Shown here: positions 8,897-16,757 of the stretch, piece after piece | Position numbering within the stretch: the stretch's first letter is position 1 | How the letters are laid out: each line of letters opens with the position of its first letter | Source of the DNA: Calidifontibacillus erzurumensis | GTDB taxonomy: Bacteria; Bacillota; Bacilli; Bacillales; Bacillaceae_J | NCBI RefSeq assembly: GCF_013303125.1 | Contig: NZ_JABTTE010000004.1 | Span: 1-64,000 of the forward strand | Direction of reading: 5' to 3' | DNA length: 64,000 nucleotides | The notes under the pieces: generated by a model | What the model saw: the letters and a program-made list of their open reading frames with translations, nothing else | Databases searched by the model: none | Told to the model about the DNA's origin: nothing | Program-made: the position numbers and the translations under genes

Positions 8897-10264
8897 TTAT
8901 CTATTAAAAATTGTTAGGTCTCCAGCTTTATTAGTCAAAATACCATCCTCTGTTATAATATCCATTTCTAATAGCCAGCGATTAAATTCAGGAGCAGTCT
9001 GCTTTTGTAATGTTTGTCTTAATGTTGCAACATCATGGTAACTCAATGTTTGGTAATTCAACATGCAATCATCACCCATTGGAGCAGCAATAACAAAATT
9101 GACACCTGCAGCAGTCAGCAAAACACTTAAATCTTCGATATCATTTTGGTCTGCTTTTGCATGATTTGTATAGCAGATATCAACTCCCATCGGCAATAAA
9201 TGCATTTTTCCCATAAAATGGTCTTCTAGACCAGCCCGAATAATCTGTTTATTATTGTACAAGTATTCAGGGCCAATAAATCCAACAACAGTATTAACAA
9301 TAAAGGGATCATAGCACCTTGCAAAACCATAGTTTCTTGCTTCCAAAGTCATTTGATCAACATTGTAATGGGCTTCAGCGGACAACTCTGATCCTTGACC
9401 TGTTTCAAAATAGAGACGATGTGGTCCGGTACCTGTCCCTTCTTTCCTAACTAGTTCATTAGCTTCAAATAATAGCTCTGCTGTTATACCAAATGATCGA
9501 TTTGCTTTTTCCGTTCCTGCGATACTTTGAAAAATCAGATCTGCAGGTGCTCCTTGTCTAATTGCTTTCATTTGCGTTGTGACATGTGCTAACACACAAT
9601 TTTGAGTAGGAATTTTCCATTCCCGAATAAAATCATGAGTAGCATGTAACAACCTTTTTACATTTTCTACAGAATCATCAACTGGATTAATTCCTATAAC
9701 AGCATCCCCAACACCATATGACAGACCCTCTTTAATCGACATTAAGATGCCCTCAACATCATCTGTTGGATGGTTTGGTTGTAATCTCGAAGAAAGTGTA
9801 CCTTTTTGTCCAATTGTAATATTACATGTTGTAATAACTTCAATTTTGTTTGCTGCATAAACTAGATCTATATTTGACATTATTTTTGCAACAGCAGCTA
9901 TCATTTCACTTGTTAGGCCTCTACTAATTCGTTTTAAATCTTCACTTTTCGTATTGTCCGATAAAATATATTCCCTTAATTCTGCAATGGACCAATTTTT
10001 AATGGAAGAATATATTCTTTCATTAATCGAATTTTCAATCATTCTCGAAACTTCATCTTCTTCTGGAGGAATTATAGGATTATTTCTAATGTCTTCAAGC
10101 GTCAATGTACTTAAAACTTCTTTGGCTGCGATTCGTTCCTGGACCGTTTCGGCTGCTATTCCAGCTAAGCGATCTCCCGATTTTTCCTCATTCGCTTTTG
10201 CAAAAAGTTCTTTTAAATTGGAAAAAGAATATACTTTTCCTAAATACGTTGTCTTTAACTTCAC
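8897..10264 (-). CDS. eutB: EutB, ethanolamine ammonia-lyase large subunit
   Basis: About 455 residues, collinear with the Escherichia coli EutB sequence as I remember it. Signature segments include GDAVIGINPV, NCVLAHVTTQ, YFETGQGSELSAEAHYN and GFIGPEYLYNNKQIIRAGLE. It holds the active site and most of the B12 contacts. I choose GTG at 10264 (MKLKTTYLG, as in other EutB proteins), six bases after GAGGTG; the frame is open to 10273. It follows eutA closely. Confidence 0.97.
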   Translation of the reverse strand: MKLKTTYLGKVYSFSNLKELFAKANEEKSGDRLAGIAAETVQERIAAKEVLSTLTLEDIRNNPIIPPEEDEVSRMIENSINERIYSSIKNWSIAELREYILSDNTKSEDLKRISRGLTSEMIAAVAKIMSNIDLVYAANKIEVITTCNITIGQKGTLSSRLQPNHPTDDVEGILMSIKEGLSYGVGDAVIGINPVDDSVENVKRLLHATHDFIREWKIPTQNCVLAHVTTQMKAIRQGAPADLIFQSIAGTEKANRSFGITAELLFEANELVRKEGTGTGPHRLYFETGQGSELSAEAHYNVDQMTLEARNYGFARCYDPFIVNTVVGFIGPEYLYNNKQIIRAGLEDHFMGKMHLLPMGVDICYTNHAKADQNDIEDLSVLLTAAGVNFVIAAPMGDDCMLNYQTLSYHDVATLRQTLQKQTAPEFNRWLLEMDIITEDGILTNKAGDLTIFNR

Positions 10265-10291
10265 TATTAGCACCTCTTAATAAGGAAGTTC

Positions 10292-11719
10292 TTAAAATGC
10301 TAATGACTTCATAACAACTGGAACAACACCTGACTGAAGTAATTTGCCTATATCTAAATAATCACCAAATTCAGAATTAATTTGATCAATACAAACACAC
10401 TTTAAGGATGGATACTTGATGGCAAGAGTTTGACCAATCGCTTTAGCTAAATCTTTTTTTAGAATAATTACCAATGGCTGGAAGGGATCTTTTTTATAAT
10501 TAATACCATCTATTACAGCATCAACAAGTTTATGAATCTCCTGAAAACTTAATAATGGAACATCAGTGAAAAATAGCGCAAAATTTTGTCCTTCCTCAAA
10601 AGGATCATATATTTGAATTCCTTCTCTTATTGCATTGACGATAATGGTACTTTTTTCATCCGTCCAGTTTGGAAACTCAATACGGTGAATTGGTAAATTT
10701 TTTATCGGTAAAAGTGAAGGATCCACTTGAATGGTTGCTCCACTAATTTCGGTCGTTTGTGTACATGCTCCTATGACAGTGGCACGTGATGTTTCTTTCG
10801 GTATTAGCCATTCGAACTCAGCTAGAGAACGATTTTCCAAAAGAGATTCTGCTAAAACCATTCCGATATCGTTAAAAGATACACCATTTTCCAATTGTTT
10901 TTCTTTTTTATAAATACACTCTGCTATACCACCAGAGAAGGTAATTACATCAATCCTCTCTGACCAATTTGGCGGGTGGCCAAGCAAGTATTGATAATCA
11001 TCGGCTTGTAGACGTTGTTGTAAAGTCCGTGCAAGTACCATAGCTAAGTGATCAGTCATTATTTTCAATTTAGTTTTTGATATATAATCTCCTATTCCTA
11101 CATTCATTCCTAATTTAGAAAAGGAATTTTTTATCCTGTCAGAAATATAAATGATAACTTCATTTTTAAACTCTATTAGTTTTCCACCAATATGTAATGT
11201 ACAAGTTCCCAATAGCTTGCCATATTGGTAGACTGCAATATTAGCAGTTCCACCGCCAATATCAATGTTTGCAAATACTTTGCTTGATTGTTTTGATGCA
11301 TCATATAAACCTGAACCTTTAGCGGCAACAATCGCTTCAAGATCTGGACCAGCTGTAGCAACTAAAAAGTCTCCACCCTGTTTCGAAAGATAAAATAATG
11401 CCTCTTCAGCATTTGATTTTGTCGCTGCTTCACCAGTAATAATAACAGCTCCAGTTTGAACATCTTCCGGAACAATATTGGCTGCTTCGTATTGGGATAA
11501 AATGATTTCTTCAATTTTTTCCATATCAATTTCTGAAGATGATTTTAAAGGTGTACGAAAAATTGGACTCTCGTAGATAATTTCTTTGTTAATAATTTCA
11601 ATGGAAGGTATACGTGTTTTTCCCGCAGTATTTTTTAATAAAAAACGGCTGACAACCATTTTTGTTGTACTTGTTCCAATATCGATTCCAACGCTAATCA
11701 AATGTTCATTTTTACACAT
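10292..11719 (-). CDS. eutA: EutA, ethanolamine ammonia-lyase reactivating factor
   Basis: 475-residue ASKHA-fold chaperone-like ATPase that exchanges damaged cobalamin from EutBC. Phosphate loops are visible: GIDIGTSTTKMVV near residue 11 and FANIDIGGGTANIAVY near 150. The C-terminal half has VITFSGGIAE and ATVIGACTQT. Length and order (A-B-C) are normal. ATG at 11719 follows GAAAGGA. It implies that EutBC in this organism does use adenosylcobalamin, although no EutT adenosyltransferase is encoded here. Confidence 0.95.
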   Translation of the reverse strand: MCKNEHLISVGIDIGTSTTKMVVSRFLLKNTAGKTRIPSIEIINKEIIYESPIFRTPLKSSSEIDMEKIEEIILSQYEAANIVPEDVQTGAVIITGEAATKSNAEEALFYLSKQGGDFLVATAGPDLEAIVAAKGSGLYDASKQSSKVFANIDIGGGTANIAVYQYGKLLGTCTLHIGGKLIEFKNEVIIYISDRIKNSFSKLGMNVGIGDYISKTKLKIMTDHLAMVLARTLQQRLQADDYQYLLGHPPNWSERIDVITFSGGIAECIYKKEKQLENGVSFNDIGMVLAESLLENRSLAEFEWLIPKETSRATVIGACTQTTEISGATIQVDPSLLPIKNLPIHRIEFPNWTDEKSTIIVNAIREGIQIYDPFEEGQNFALFFTDVPLLSFQEIHKLVDAVIDGINYKKDPFQPLVIILKKDLAKAIGQTLAIKYPSLKCVCIDQINSEFGDYLDIGKLLQSGVVPVVMKSLAF

Positions 11720-11779
11720 TTTTACATCCTTTCAAAAATCAAAGTTAAAATTTTTGGGATATTGCTCTTTTTTATTCAA

Positions 11780-12280
11780 TTAGTTATGGAAGATTAGAAT
11801 ATCGTTTTGCAACGTATTTTTAGAAATTTCACGCATTTCTTCAATACTTGAACATTTAATTAGTTCTTTTAATTCTTTGATACCGATCATTGAATATGAA
11901 GAGGTAAGAACGATTGGACCAGATATTATTGCCCTTTTCAAATATTCAACTGCACGTTTTACGTTTGCTTCTGGGTGATCGCATTTGGTAACAACTCCAA
12001 TAATCAATTTATTGATACCTAAACTAAAACCTGGCGGAAATATCGATTTTTCTTTTGTTGCATCCTGAATAAATAATACATGTGTGACTTCCAACGAAGT
12101 TGCCATAATACTTTTGTAATATAAAGGGTTTTCACTATATTCCCCTGGAGTATCAATAATCCAATCATAGAAATTTAAGCTTTGTGTTTTATGTGGCTCA
12201 ATTTTCTTTCCTAACAATGCAAGTGTTAATGTTGTTTTTCCTGCACGAATGGCACCAATTAGCATGGCTCGATTATTCAT
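11780..12280 (-). CDS. eutP: EutP/PduV-type P-loop protein
   Basis: 166 residues. The Walker A loop is GAIRAGKTTL near residue 8; DTPGEYSENPLYY near 44 is the family signature, and VVTKCDHPEA is the NKxD-like segment. EutP is reported as an acetate kinase in some bacteria and PduV as a shell-associated GTPase-like protein. As no other acetate kinase is in the locus, EutP could generate ATP from the acetyl phosphate made by PduL (inference). ATG at 12280. Confidence 0.9.
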   Translation of the reverse strand: MNNRAMLIGAIRAGKTTLTLALLGKKIEPHKTQSLNFYDWIIDTPGEYSENPLYYKSIMATSLEVTHVLFIQDATKEKSIFPPGFSLGINKLIIGVVTKCDHPEANVKRAVEYLKRAIISGPIVLTSSYSMIGIKELKELIKCSSIEEMREISKNTLQNDILIFHN

Positions 12281-12299
12281 TGCAGCACCCCAAGAACGA

Positions 12300-12638
12300 T
12301 TATGATTTTGTAACCGCTGTTGTTGTATAATTTAAATATTTCTTAAGAAATTGATTTACCTCTATTAAAGCTGTTTCGACCTCGGAAACACTACCAGTCA
12401 ATACTAGACTCCCAGTAAATCGATCAAGAAAACCAATTTTTACGCTTGCTGCTTTAGTCGCATAATCGCCAGCTATAATAACTGTTTCACTTGGAGTTAA
12501 AGTTAAAATTCCTAGTGCTCCTGTCTTTTCCAATCCTAGTTTGTCGTAAAGGTCCGGGTCAGGGTTGGCAATCAAGTGACTTAGTGTTACCTGCTTTCCA
12601 GGAACAAATTCTTGAATAAATCGCTTCTTTTCTTCCAC
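12300..12638 (-). CDS. eutS: EutS, circularly permuted BMC-H shell protein
   Basis: About 112 residues. The stretch [19 protein letters not shown] followed by a permuted BMC domain ([20 protein letters not shown]) is the EutS signature. EutS hexamers have been implicated in cargo recruitment and shell curvature. I prefer GTG at 12638 ([11 protein letters not shown]), which aligns with other EutS starts; the frame is open upstream to 12650, where it overlaps the preceding gene by seven bases. Confidence 0.92.
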   Translation of the reverse strand: MEEKKRFIQEFVPGKQVTLSHLIANPDPDLYDKLGLEKTGALGILTLTPSETVIIAGDYATKAASVKIGFLDRFTGSLVLTGSVSEVETALIEVNQFLKKYLNYTTTAVTKS

Positions 12639-12643
12639 CAAGA

Positions 12644-12955
12644 TCAACACCTGTTTTCATAATTTCTAACATCATTTTTCTGGTTTTCGATAATCAGGCT
12701 TGCAAGTGTTTGTTGATCAACTGTCGGAATGACCGAGTAGGCAACTAGCGCTCCCGTACGTTCTGCAATCTGCTTTCCTACATCAATGGCTGCCAATACA
12801 GAACTAACATCGCCTGTTATAAATGTAGTTATTCTGGCAGGATCTGTCTTATTTTGCTGAAACACGCGTACATCAGCAGTTTTTAGCATGATATCAATAG
12901 CTTCAATTGTAGAAGCAATCCCTATTGTCTCGATCATCCCAACAGCTATCCCCAT
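12644..12955 (-). CDS. BMC-H shell protein, divergent type
   Basis: Single BMC domain of 103 residues: [20 protein letters not shown] at the start, [18 protein letters not shown] in the middle. The pore-loop region differs from the EutM copies ([10 protein letters not shown] in place of the HVGGGIVTV type), so pore chemistry probably differs. A short polar C-terminal tail ends in Cys. It is encoded just before eutS, with overlapping or nearly abutting frames, which suggests translational coupling. Confidence 0.85.
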   Translation of the reverse strand: MGIAVGMIETIGIASTIEAIDIMLKTADVRVFQQNKTDPARITTFITGDVSSVLAAIDVGKQIAERTGALVAYSVIPTVDQQTLASLIIENQKNDVRNYENRC

Positions 12956-12969
12956 GTTTTCATCCTTTC

Positions 12970-13233
12970 TTAATCTTCCGGATCAATAATTCCGATAATA
13001 AGAGCATCGACAGGTACAGGCTGATCGTTGAAAGTTGAGGCTGGTGTTCCCCTTGTAACAATCACTTTGTCTCCTGTACCTGCGCCAATACGGTCAACAG
13101 CCACAATGATTGAATTTGTACAGGATTCATTTGGTTCTAAGTATTCAATTTTTACTTTTAATAGCTTTACACCGGTTAACCCTTCTTCCTTTCTAGTAGC
13201 CCAAATGCTACTAATTACGGTTCCTATGACCAT
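12970..13233 (-). CDS. eutN: EutN/CcmL-type pentameric vertex protein
   Basis: 87 residues: MVIGTVISSIWATRKEEGL, then VAVDRIGAGTGDKVIVTRG and the closing DALIIGIID. These are hallmarks of BMC-P proteins that cap the vertices of the polyhedral shell. It is the only BMC-P gene in the locus. ATG at 13233. Confidence 0.95.
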   Translation of the reverse strand: MVIGTVISSIWATRKEEGLTGVKLLKVKIEYLEPNESCTNSIIVAVDRIGAGTGDKVIVTRGTPASTFNDQPVPVDALIIGIIDPED

Positions 13234-13253
13234 GATGGAAAGCCTCCCCGACT

Positions 13254-13880
13254 TTAAGAAAACGAAATCTCGATACCACGCTCCCTTGCTTTATCACGTG
13301 CAAGCGGAGTAATGATTGTACCTTGCTGAACAACAAGCCGTTCACCAGAATAATTGATAATATCATCTTGTGTAACGAGTGTTTTTGTAATGGTGCTATT
13401 CTTTTCAATATTAAAAGGTTTCAAATCCTTAAGTTCCTTAAAAGCTACTCCATATTTTTCGATTGTTTCTTTGTAACTATGAATGGTTTTTAAATAATAT
13501 GGATATTTATGTTTTTTTTCGTCTACCTGTAATAATTTTTGCAATCTAGGTTCAAGCACGAATGTAATTGGAATTTCATGAATGATTAAATGGGAAAAAA
13601 GTTTGCTTTCAAGACAATCGGTAAAACCAAGCGCAACTTTCGCAAGAAAGTCTTGATCAACTGATAAGAATGCTGCATGATCAACTTGGAACATTAAATT
13701 GTCATCTTGCTGATTTGCTTTCACAATACTCCAATAAAAATTTAAAAAACTACAATCCTGTTCGGTATTTATATTAGGCTTTGAAACTACAAGAAGTTTT
13801 TGCCTTTTCATCATATTTTCGTTGGCTAGTTTGTTAACGATCTCTTCAACAATTCTTTCTATTACTTCTGGGTCAATCAT
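13254..13880 (-). CDS. EUT-associated protein of unknown function with encapsulation-type N-terminus
   Basis: 208 residues. Residues 1-20 (MIDPEVIERIVEEIVNKLAN) form an amphipathic helix like the targeting peptides of BMC cargo. The body has no motif I can tie to a known enzyme; the C-terminus (VVQQGTIITPLARDKARERG) resembles a segment I recall from the uncharacterised ethanolamine-utilisation family TIGR02536, which I could not check. It overlaps pduL by four bases (ATGA), so the two are probably translated together. It is likely a lumenal protein (inference). Function unknown. Confidence 0.8.
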   Translation of the reverse strand: MIDPEVIERIVEEIVNKLANENMMKRQKLLVVSKPNINTEQDCSFLNFYWSIVKANQQDDNLMFQVDHAAFLSVDQDFLAKVALGFTDCLESKLFSHLIIHEIPITFVLEPRLQKLLQVDEKKHKYPYYLKTIHSYKETIEKYGVAFKELKDLKPFNIEKNSTITKTLVTQDDIINYSGERLVVQQGTIITPLARDKARERGIEISFS

Positions 13881-14548
13881 ATTGGACCACCCAATTTAAA
13901 TAGTTTTCCAAATGTACCAGGCTTGACGTCAGCCGCATTTGCCTCATCTGTGTCTATATGCATTTCCAAGACAAAATTTGGAGAGACCCGAACTTTTACT
14001 TTTTCAAATGAAATTGGTCTGCTTTCATTTATTATTTTGACACGAACGAATTCTCCGTCTTTTACATTAAAACGGACTGCATCTTCGGGATTCATATGGA
14101 TATGAGCTTGAGCAATAATTAAACCTTCTTTCAAATAGATGCTCCCTTTTGGCCCAATGATTGTTACTGGCGAAGAATCCATAAGTTCGCCAGATTCCCG
14201 AATTGGCGGTGTCACCCCAAGCTTTCTAGCATCTGTCAAGCTAATTTCTACTTGTGTCTTCCGTCTTAATGGTCCCAATATTCTGACATTTTGGATACTT
14301 CCTTTTGGTCCAGCAATTGTAACCGTCTCATTAGCCGCAAATTGCCCTGGTTGTGAAAGGTCTGCTTTCTTTGTCAAAGATGCTTCACTTCCAAATAATT
14401 TTTCAAAGTCACTCTTCGTCAAGTGACAATGACGACCTGATACACCGATTGGAACAAGATATTTATCATTACTATTTTTCATAGCATGTTTATTTGTAAG
14501 CTCCTTTACGATTTCTTCAACCAAATGATCAATATCCATTCTTTTCAC
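13877..14548 (-). CDS. pduL: PduL-type phosphotransacylase (acetyl-CoA to acetyl phosphate)
   Basis: About 223 residues. Two metal-binding repeats are visible: GVSGRHCHLTKSDFEKLFG near 35 and the QAHIHMNPEDAVRFNV segment near 150, each with paired histidines. An N-terminal amphipathic helix starting MDIDHLVEEIVKELTNK is the encapsulation peptide. PduL recycles CoA inside the shell; here it takes the place of EutD. GTG at 14548 lies six bases after GAGGTG and is preferred; ATG at 14539 is the alternative. Confidence 0.95.
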   Translation of the reverse strand: MKRMDIDHLVEEIVKELTNKHAMKNSNDKYLVPIGVSGRHCHLTKSDFEKLFGSEASLTKKADLSQPGQFAANETVTIAGPKGSIQNVRILGPLRRKTQVEISLTDARKLGVTPPIRESGELMDSSPVTIIGPKGSIYLKEGLIIAQAHIHMNPEDAVRFNVKDGEFVRVKIINESRPISFEKVKVRVSPNFVLEMHIDTDEANAADVKPGTFGKLFKLGGPI

Positions 14549-14568
14549 TTTAAACACCTCAAAGACTG

Positions 14569-14865
14569 CTATTTACTTTCTCCAGCCTTTGGCAAAATAC
14601 TAATCAATTCATTATGTGGTCGAGGGATTACATGGACAGATAACAATTCCCCTACACGCTGGGCAGCTAAACTCCCTGCCTCGGTTGCTGCCTTTACAGC
14701 ACCGACATCCCCTGTTACGAGAACAGTTACAATTCCTCCTCCAACATGAACTTTTCCAACAATATTCACATTTGCAGCTTTAACCATCGCATCTGCCGCC
14801 TCAATTGAACCTACTAAACCTTTCGTTTCAATCATTCCTAATGCGCCATTTATAGATGTAGACAT
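14569..14865 (-). CDS. eutM: BMC-H shell protein, EutM/PduA type (copy 1)
   Basis: 98 residues with [20 protein letters not shown], the pore segment [11 protein letters not shown] and VIPRPHNEL. It is nearly identical in layout to the copy at 5467-5748, differing mainly at the C-terminus. Keeping two close paralogs suggests mixed or dosage-adjusted shell facets. ATG at 14865 follows AGGAGG. Confidence 0.95.
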   Translation of the reverse strand: MSTSINGALGMIETKGLVGSIEAADAMVKAANVNIVGKVHVGGGIVTVLVTGDVGAVKAATEAGSLAAQRVGELLSVHVIPRPHNELISILPKAGESK

Positions 14866-14910
14866 AAAAATCCTCCTTTGAAATAAATTTACGTTTTTTA
14901 TATTAAATAA

Positions 14911-15207
14911 TTAAATATATTTAGAAAATTTCACTTTTTTAGTAACCATTCCATTACAACTGTTGAATTCACTTTTATAAGGATTTCCTTCGCTTATTTT
15001 GACCCATTCATTTAATTCAGTTTCACTTAAAGGAACCGTATATTTGTAATTGCTATTACAACAATTTTCATATACTAATTTGTCTCTATGAAAAGATTCC
15101 CACTCCTTAATTTCACCAGCACTAAGTGGTTTAATTGTGGAAAATTCCTCCACACCTAATCTTTCAAGAACGAGTTTTGTAATCTTTTCAACTAGTTCTC
15201 TTTCCAT
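14911..15207 (-). CDS. Small cargo-like protein with internal repeat, unrecognised
   Basis: 98 residues, not recognised. Residues 1-18 (MERELVEKITKLVLERLG) are an amphipathic helix matching the N-terminal peptides of PduL and EutC in this operon. The rest contains two copies of a short motif, PLSAGEIKEW near 28 and PLSETELNEW near 57, and three cysteines (NCCN and SCNG). It lies 15 bases after the permease stop and 45 bases before eutM, so it is clearly in the operon. It may be a lumenal scaffold or redox protein (inference). ATG at 15207 has a GGAGG-like site. Confidence 0.8.
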   Translation of the reverse strand: MERELVEKITKLVLERLGVEEFSTIKPLSAGEIKEWESFHRDKLVYENCCNSNYKYTVPLSETELNEWVKISEGNPYKSEFNSCNGMVTKKVKFSKYI

Positions 15208-15222
15208 AATTCACCTCCAAGT

Positions 15223-16599
15223 TTATAAAGCATTTGTGTCTCCAACCGCAATATTTTCTTCATGGACTCGTTCTTCTGGAGCATCTTTATTAATACGGTA
15301 GCGTGCCCAGGCAAAATAATAAATGATCGCCACTACAAATATTCCAATACTAATCATGAAAAATGTAATGTTTGCAAAAACACTTGCAAAAATTGAAATT
15401 ACTGCCAAAATTAAAGATATTATTGATGTAAACGGATATAACGGTGTTTTGTAGGTCCGTGGTAGATTAGGCTCCTTTTTTCTCAGTATGATTACTGATA
15501 GATTCATAGAAATATAAGAAACAAGCGCCCCGAAGGTTGAAATTAATATTAAGTCATCGGGATTAAATAAAACAACCAGAATCAAACCAATAATGCCTGG
15601 CAAAGTGATCGCTAAATATGGCGTCCTTCGGGTTTTGTGCAGTGTTGCCAGAACAGGCGGTAAATACCCTGCCCTTGATAAAGCAAAAATTTGTCTTGAA
15701 TATGCAAGAATAACACCGGAAAAACTCGCAATCAATCCAACAAGCCCTACAGAAGCTAATAACTGAGCTAACCAGTAGGTATTGCCAAATGCAGCTGCTA
15801 CCGCGGCTGGAAGCGGATCACTTGCTGTACTCATATATTCAATTCCACCAAGTCCAATCGCAACAGTAGTCGTTGATACAGATAGAATCAACAAAGTGAC
15901 AATACCAGAAATAATCCCTTTAGGCATATCCTTTTTAGGATCACGGGTTTCTTCCGAAAGCATCGGAAGCATTTCAATTGCTAAAAAGAGCCACATAGCA
16001 TATGGTAATGCACCCCAAATTCCTTTAAAACCATTTGGAATTAAAGGTGTGTCACCTGTACCTAACAATTTTTCAATCTTGATTTCTGGTAAACCAACAA
16101 AATACATTAAAACTAGTAAAGCCAAAGCAACAAATACTAAAATAGCTTCTAGTGTTGCATATTCCTTAATTCCAATAATGTGCACAATCATAAAGAAAAC
16201 ATACATAACCGCCGCTGCTACAATTGTATTAACAGCAGGAAACAGGAAGCTTATATAAGCACCAATTCCAATCGCAATGATTGGTGCAGCAATAAAATAT
16301 TCTAAAATAACTCCAATTCCTGTTAAGTACCCTGCTAATGGACCCATTGCTCTTCTTGCAAAAGAATATGGACCGCCAGCATGAGGGAGTGCGGTTGCCA
16401 GTTCTGAGATACCTAAACACATAAACAAATACATAATCCCCATTATAGCTGTAGCGATTAACATGCCAACATAACCTGAATCTGCTAACCCAAAGTTCCA
16501 GCCAAAATAATTACCGGAAATTACGATTCCAACACCAATTACCCAAAGGTGAAATGGGGTCAATGTCTTTTTCAACTCTAAATTTTTTGTTTCTTCCAT
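15223..16599 (-). CDS. APC-family permease, probable ethanolamine importer
   Basis: 458 residues with about 12 membrane helices. The N-terminal segment VIGVGIVISGNYFGWNFGLA and HAGGPYSFARRAMGPLAGYL are typical of the ethanolamine permease (Eat) group within the amino acid-polyamine-organocation superfamily. It replaces EutH, which is absent. ATG at 16599 follows GGGAGGAAAGG. Its promoter region contains a cre site and a perfect palindrome, and it appears to head the shell/enzyme operon. Ethanolamine as substrate is inferred from context plus family. Confidence 0.88.
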   Translation of the reverse strand: MEETKNLELKKTLTPFHLWVIGVGIVISGNYFGWNFGLADSGYVGMLIATAIMGIMYLFMCLGISELATALPHAGGPYSFARRAMGPLAGYLTGIGVILEYFIAAPIIAIGIGAYISFLFPAVNTIVAAAVMYVFFMIVHIIGIKEYATLEAILVFVALALLVLMYFVGLPEIKIEKLLGTGDTPLIPNGFKGIWGALPYAMWLFLAIEMLPMLSEETRDPKKDMPKGIISGIVTLLILSVSTTTVAIGLGGIEYMSTASDPLPAAVAAAFGNTYWLAQLLASVGLVGLIASFSGVILAYSRQIFALSRAGYLPPVLATLHKTRRTPYLAITLPGIIGLILVVLFNPDDLILISTFGALVSYISMNLSVIILRKKEPNLPRTYKTPLYPFTSIISLILAVISIFASVFANITFFMISIGIFVVAIIYYFAWARYRINKDAPEERVHEENIAVGDTNAL

Positions 16600-16617
16600 G
16601 GTATCCTTTCCTCCCTA

Positions 16618-16635
16618 TTTCAGAATATTCTGAAA
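16618..16635. promoter_or_regulatory. Perfect palindrome at the permease promoter, candidate DeoR operator
   Basis: TTTCAGAATATTCTGAAA is an exact 18-base palindrome, 19 bases upstream of the permease start. On the minus strand a possible -10, TATAAA (complement of 16642-16647), lies just upstream, so the palindrome covers the probable transcription start, a repressor position. Almost the same sequence occurs at 18999-19018 in front of the DeoR-type gene. Confidence 0.7.
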
Positions 16636-16673
16636 CAAATGTTTATAATGGTTTTTCTTAATTTTCAAAATAC

Positions 16674-16687
16674 AGGAAACGCTTTCA
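16674..16687 (-). promoter_or_regulatory. cre-like site (CcpA)
   Basis: Minus-strand TGAAAGCGTTTCCT matches the catabolite-responsive element core TGWAANCGNTNWCA at 12 of 14 positions. It is upstream of the candidate -10/-35 region of the permease operon, suggesting control by carbon source. Confidence 0.55.
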
Positions 16688-16757
16688 TTATTTTTAAAAA
16701 AATCTATTTTATATTTTGTACCTCACCTCCTACATACAAGACGATAAAACCTAAAAG

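Noticed and set aside
15782-16258. 158-residue plus-strand frame opposite the permease
   Set aside because: A shadow of a membrane protein gene; no ribosome site, low-complexity Ala/Thr/Ile sequence.
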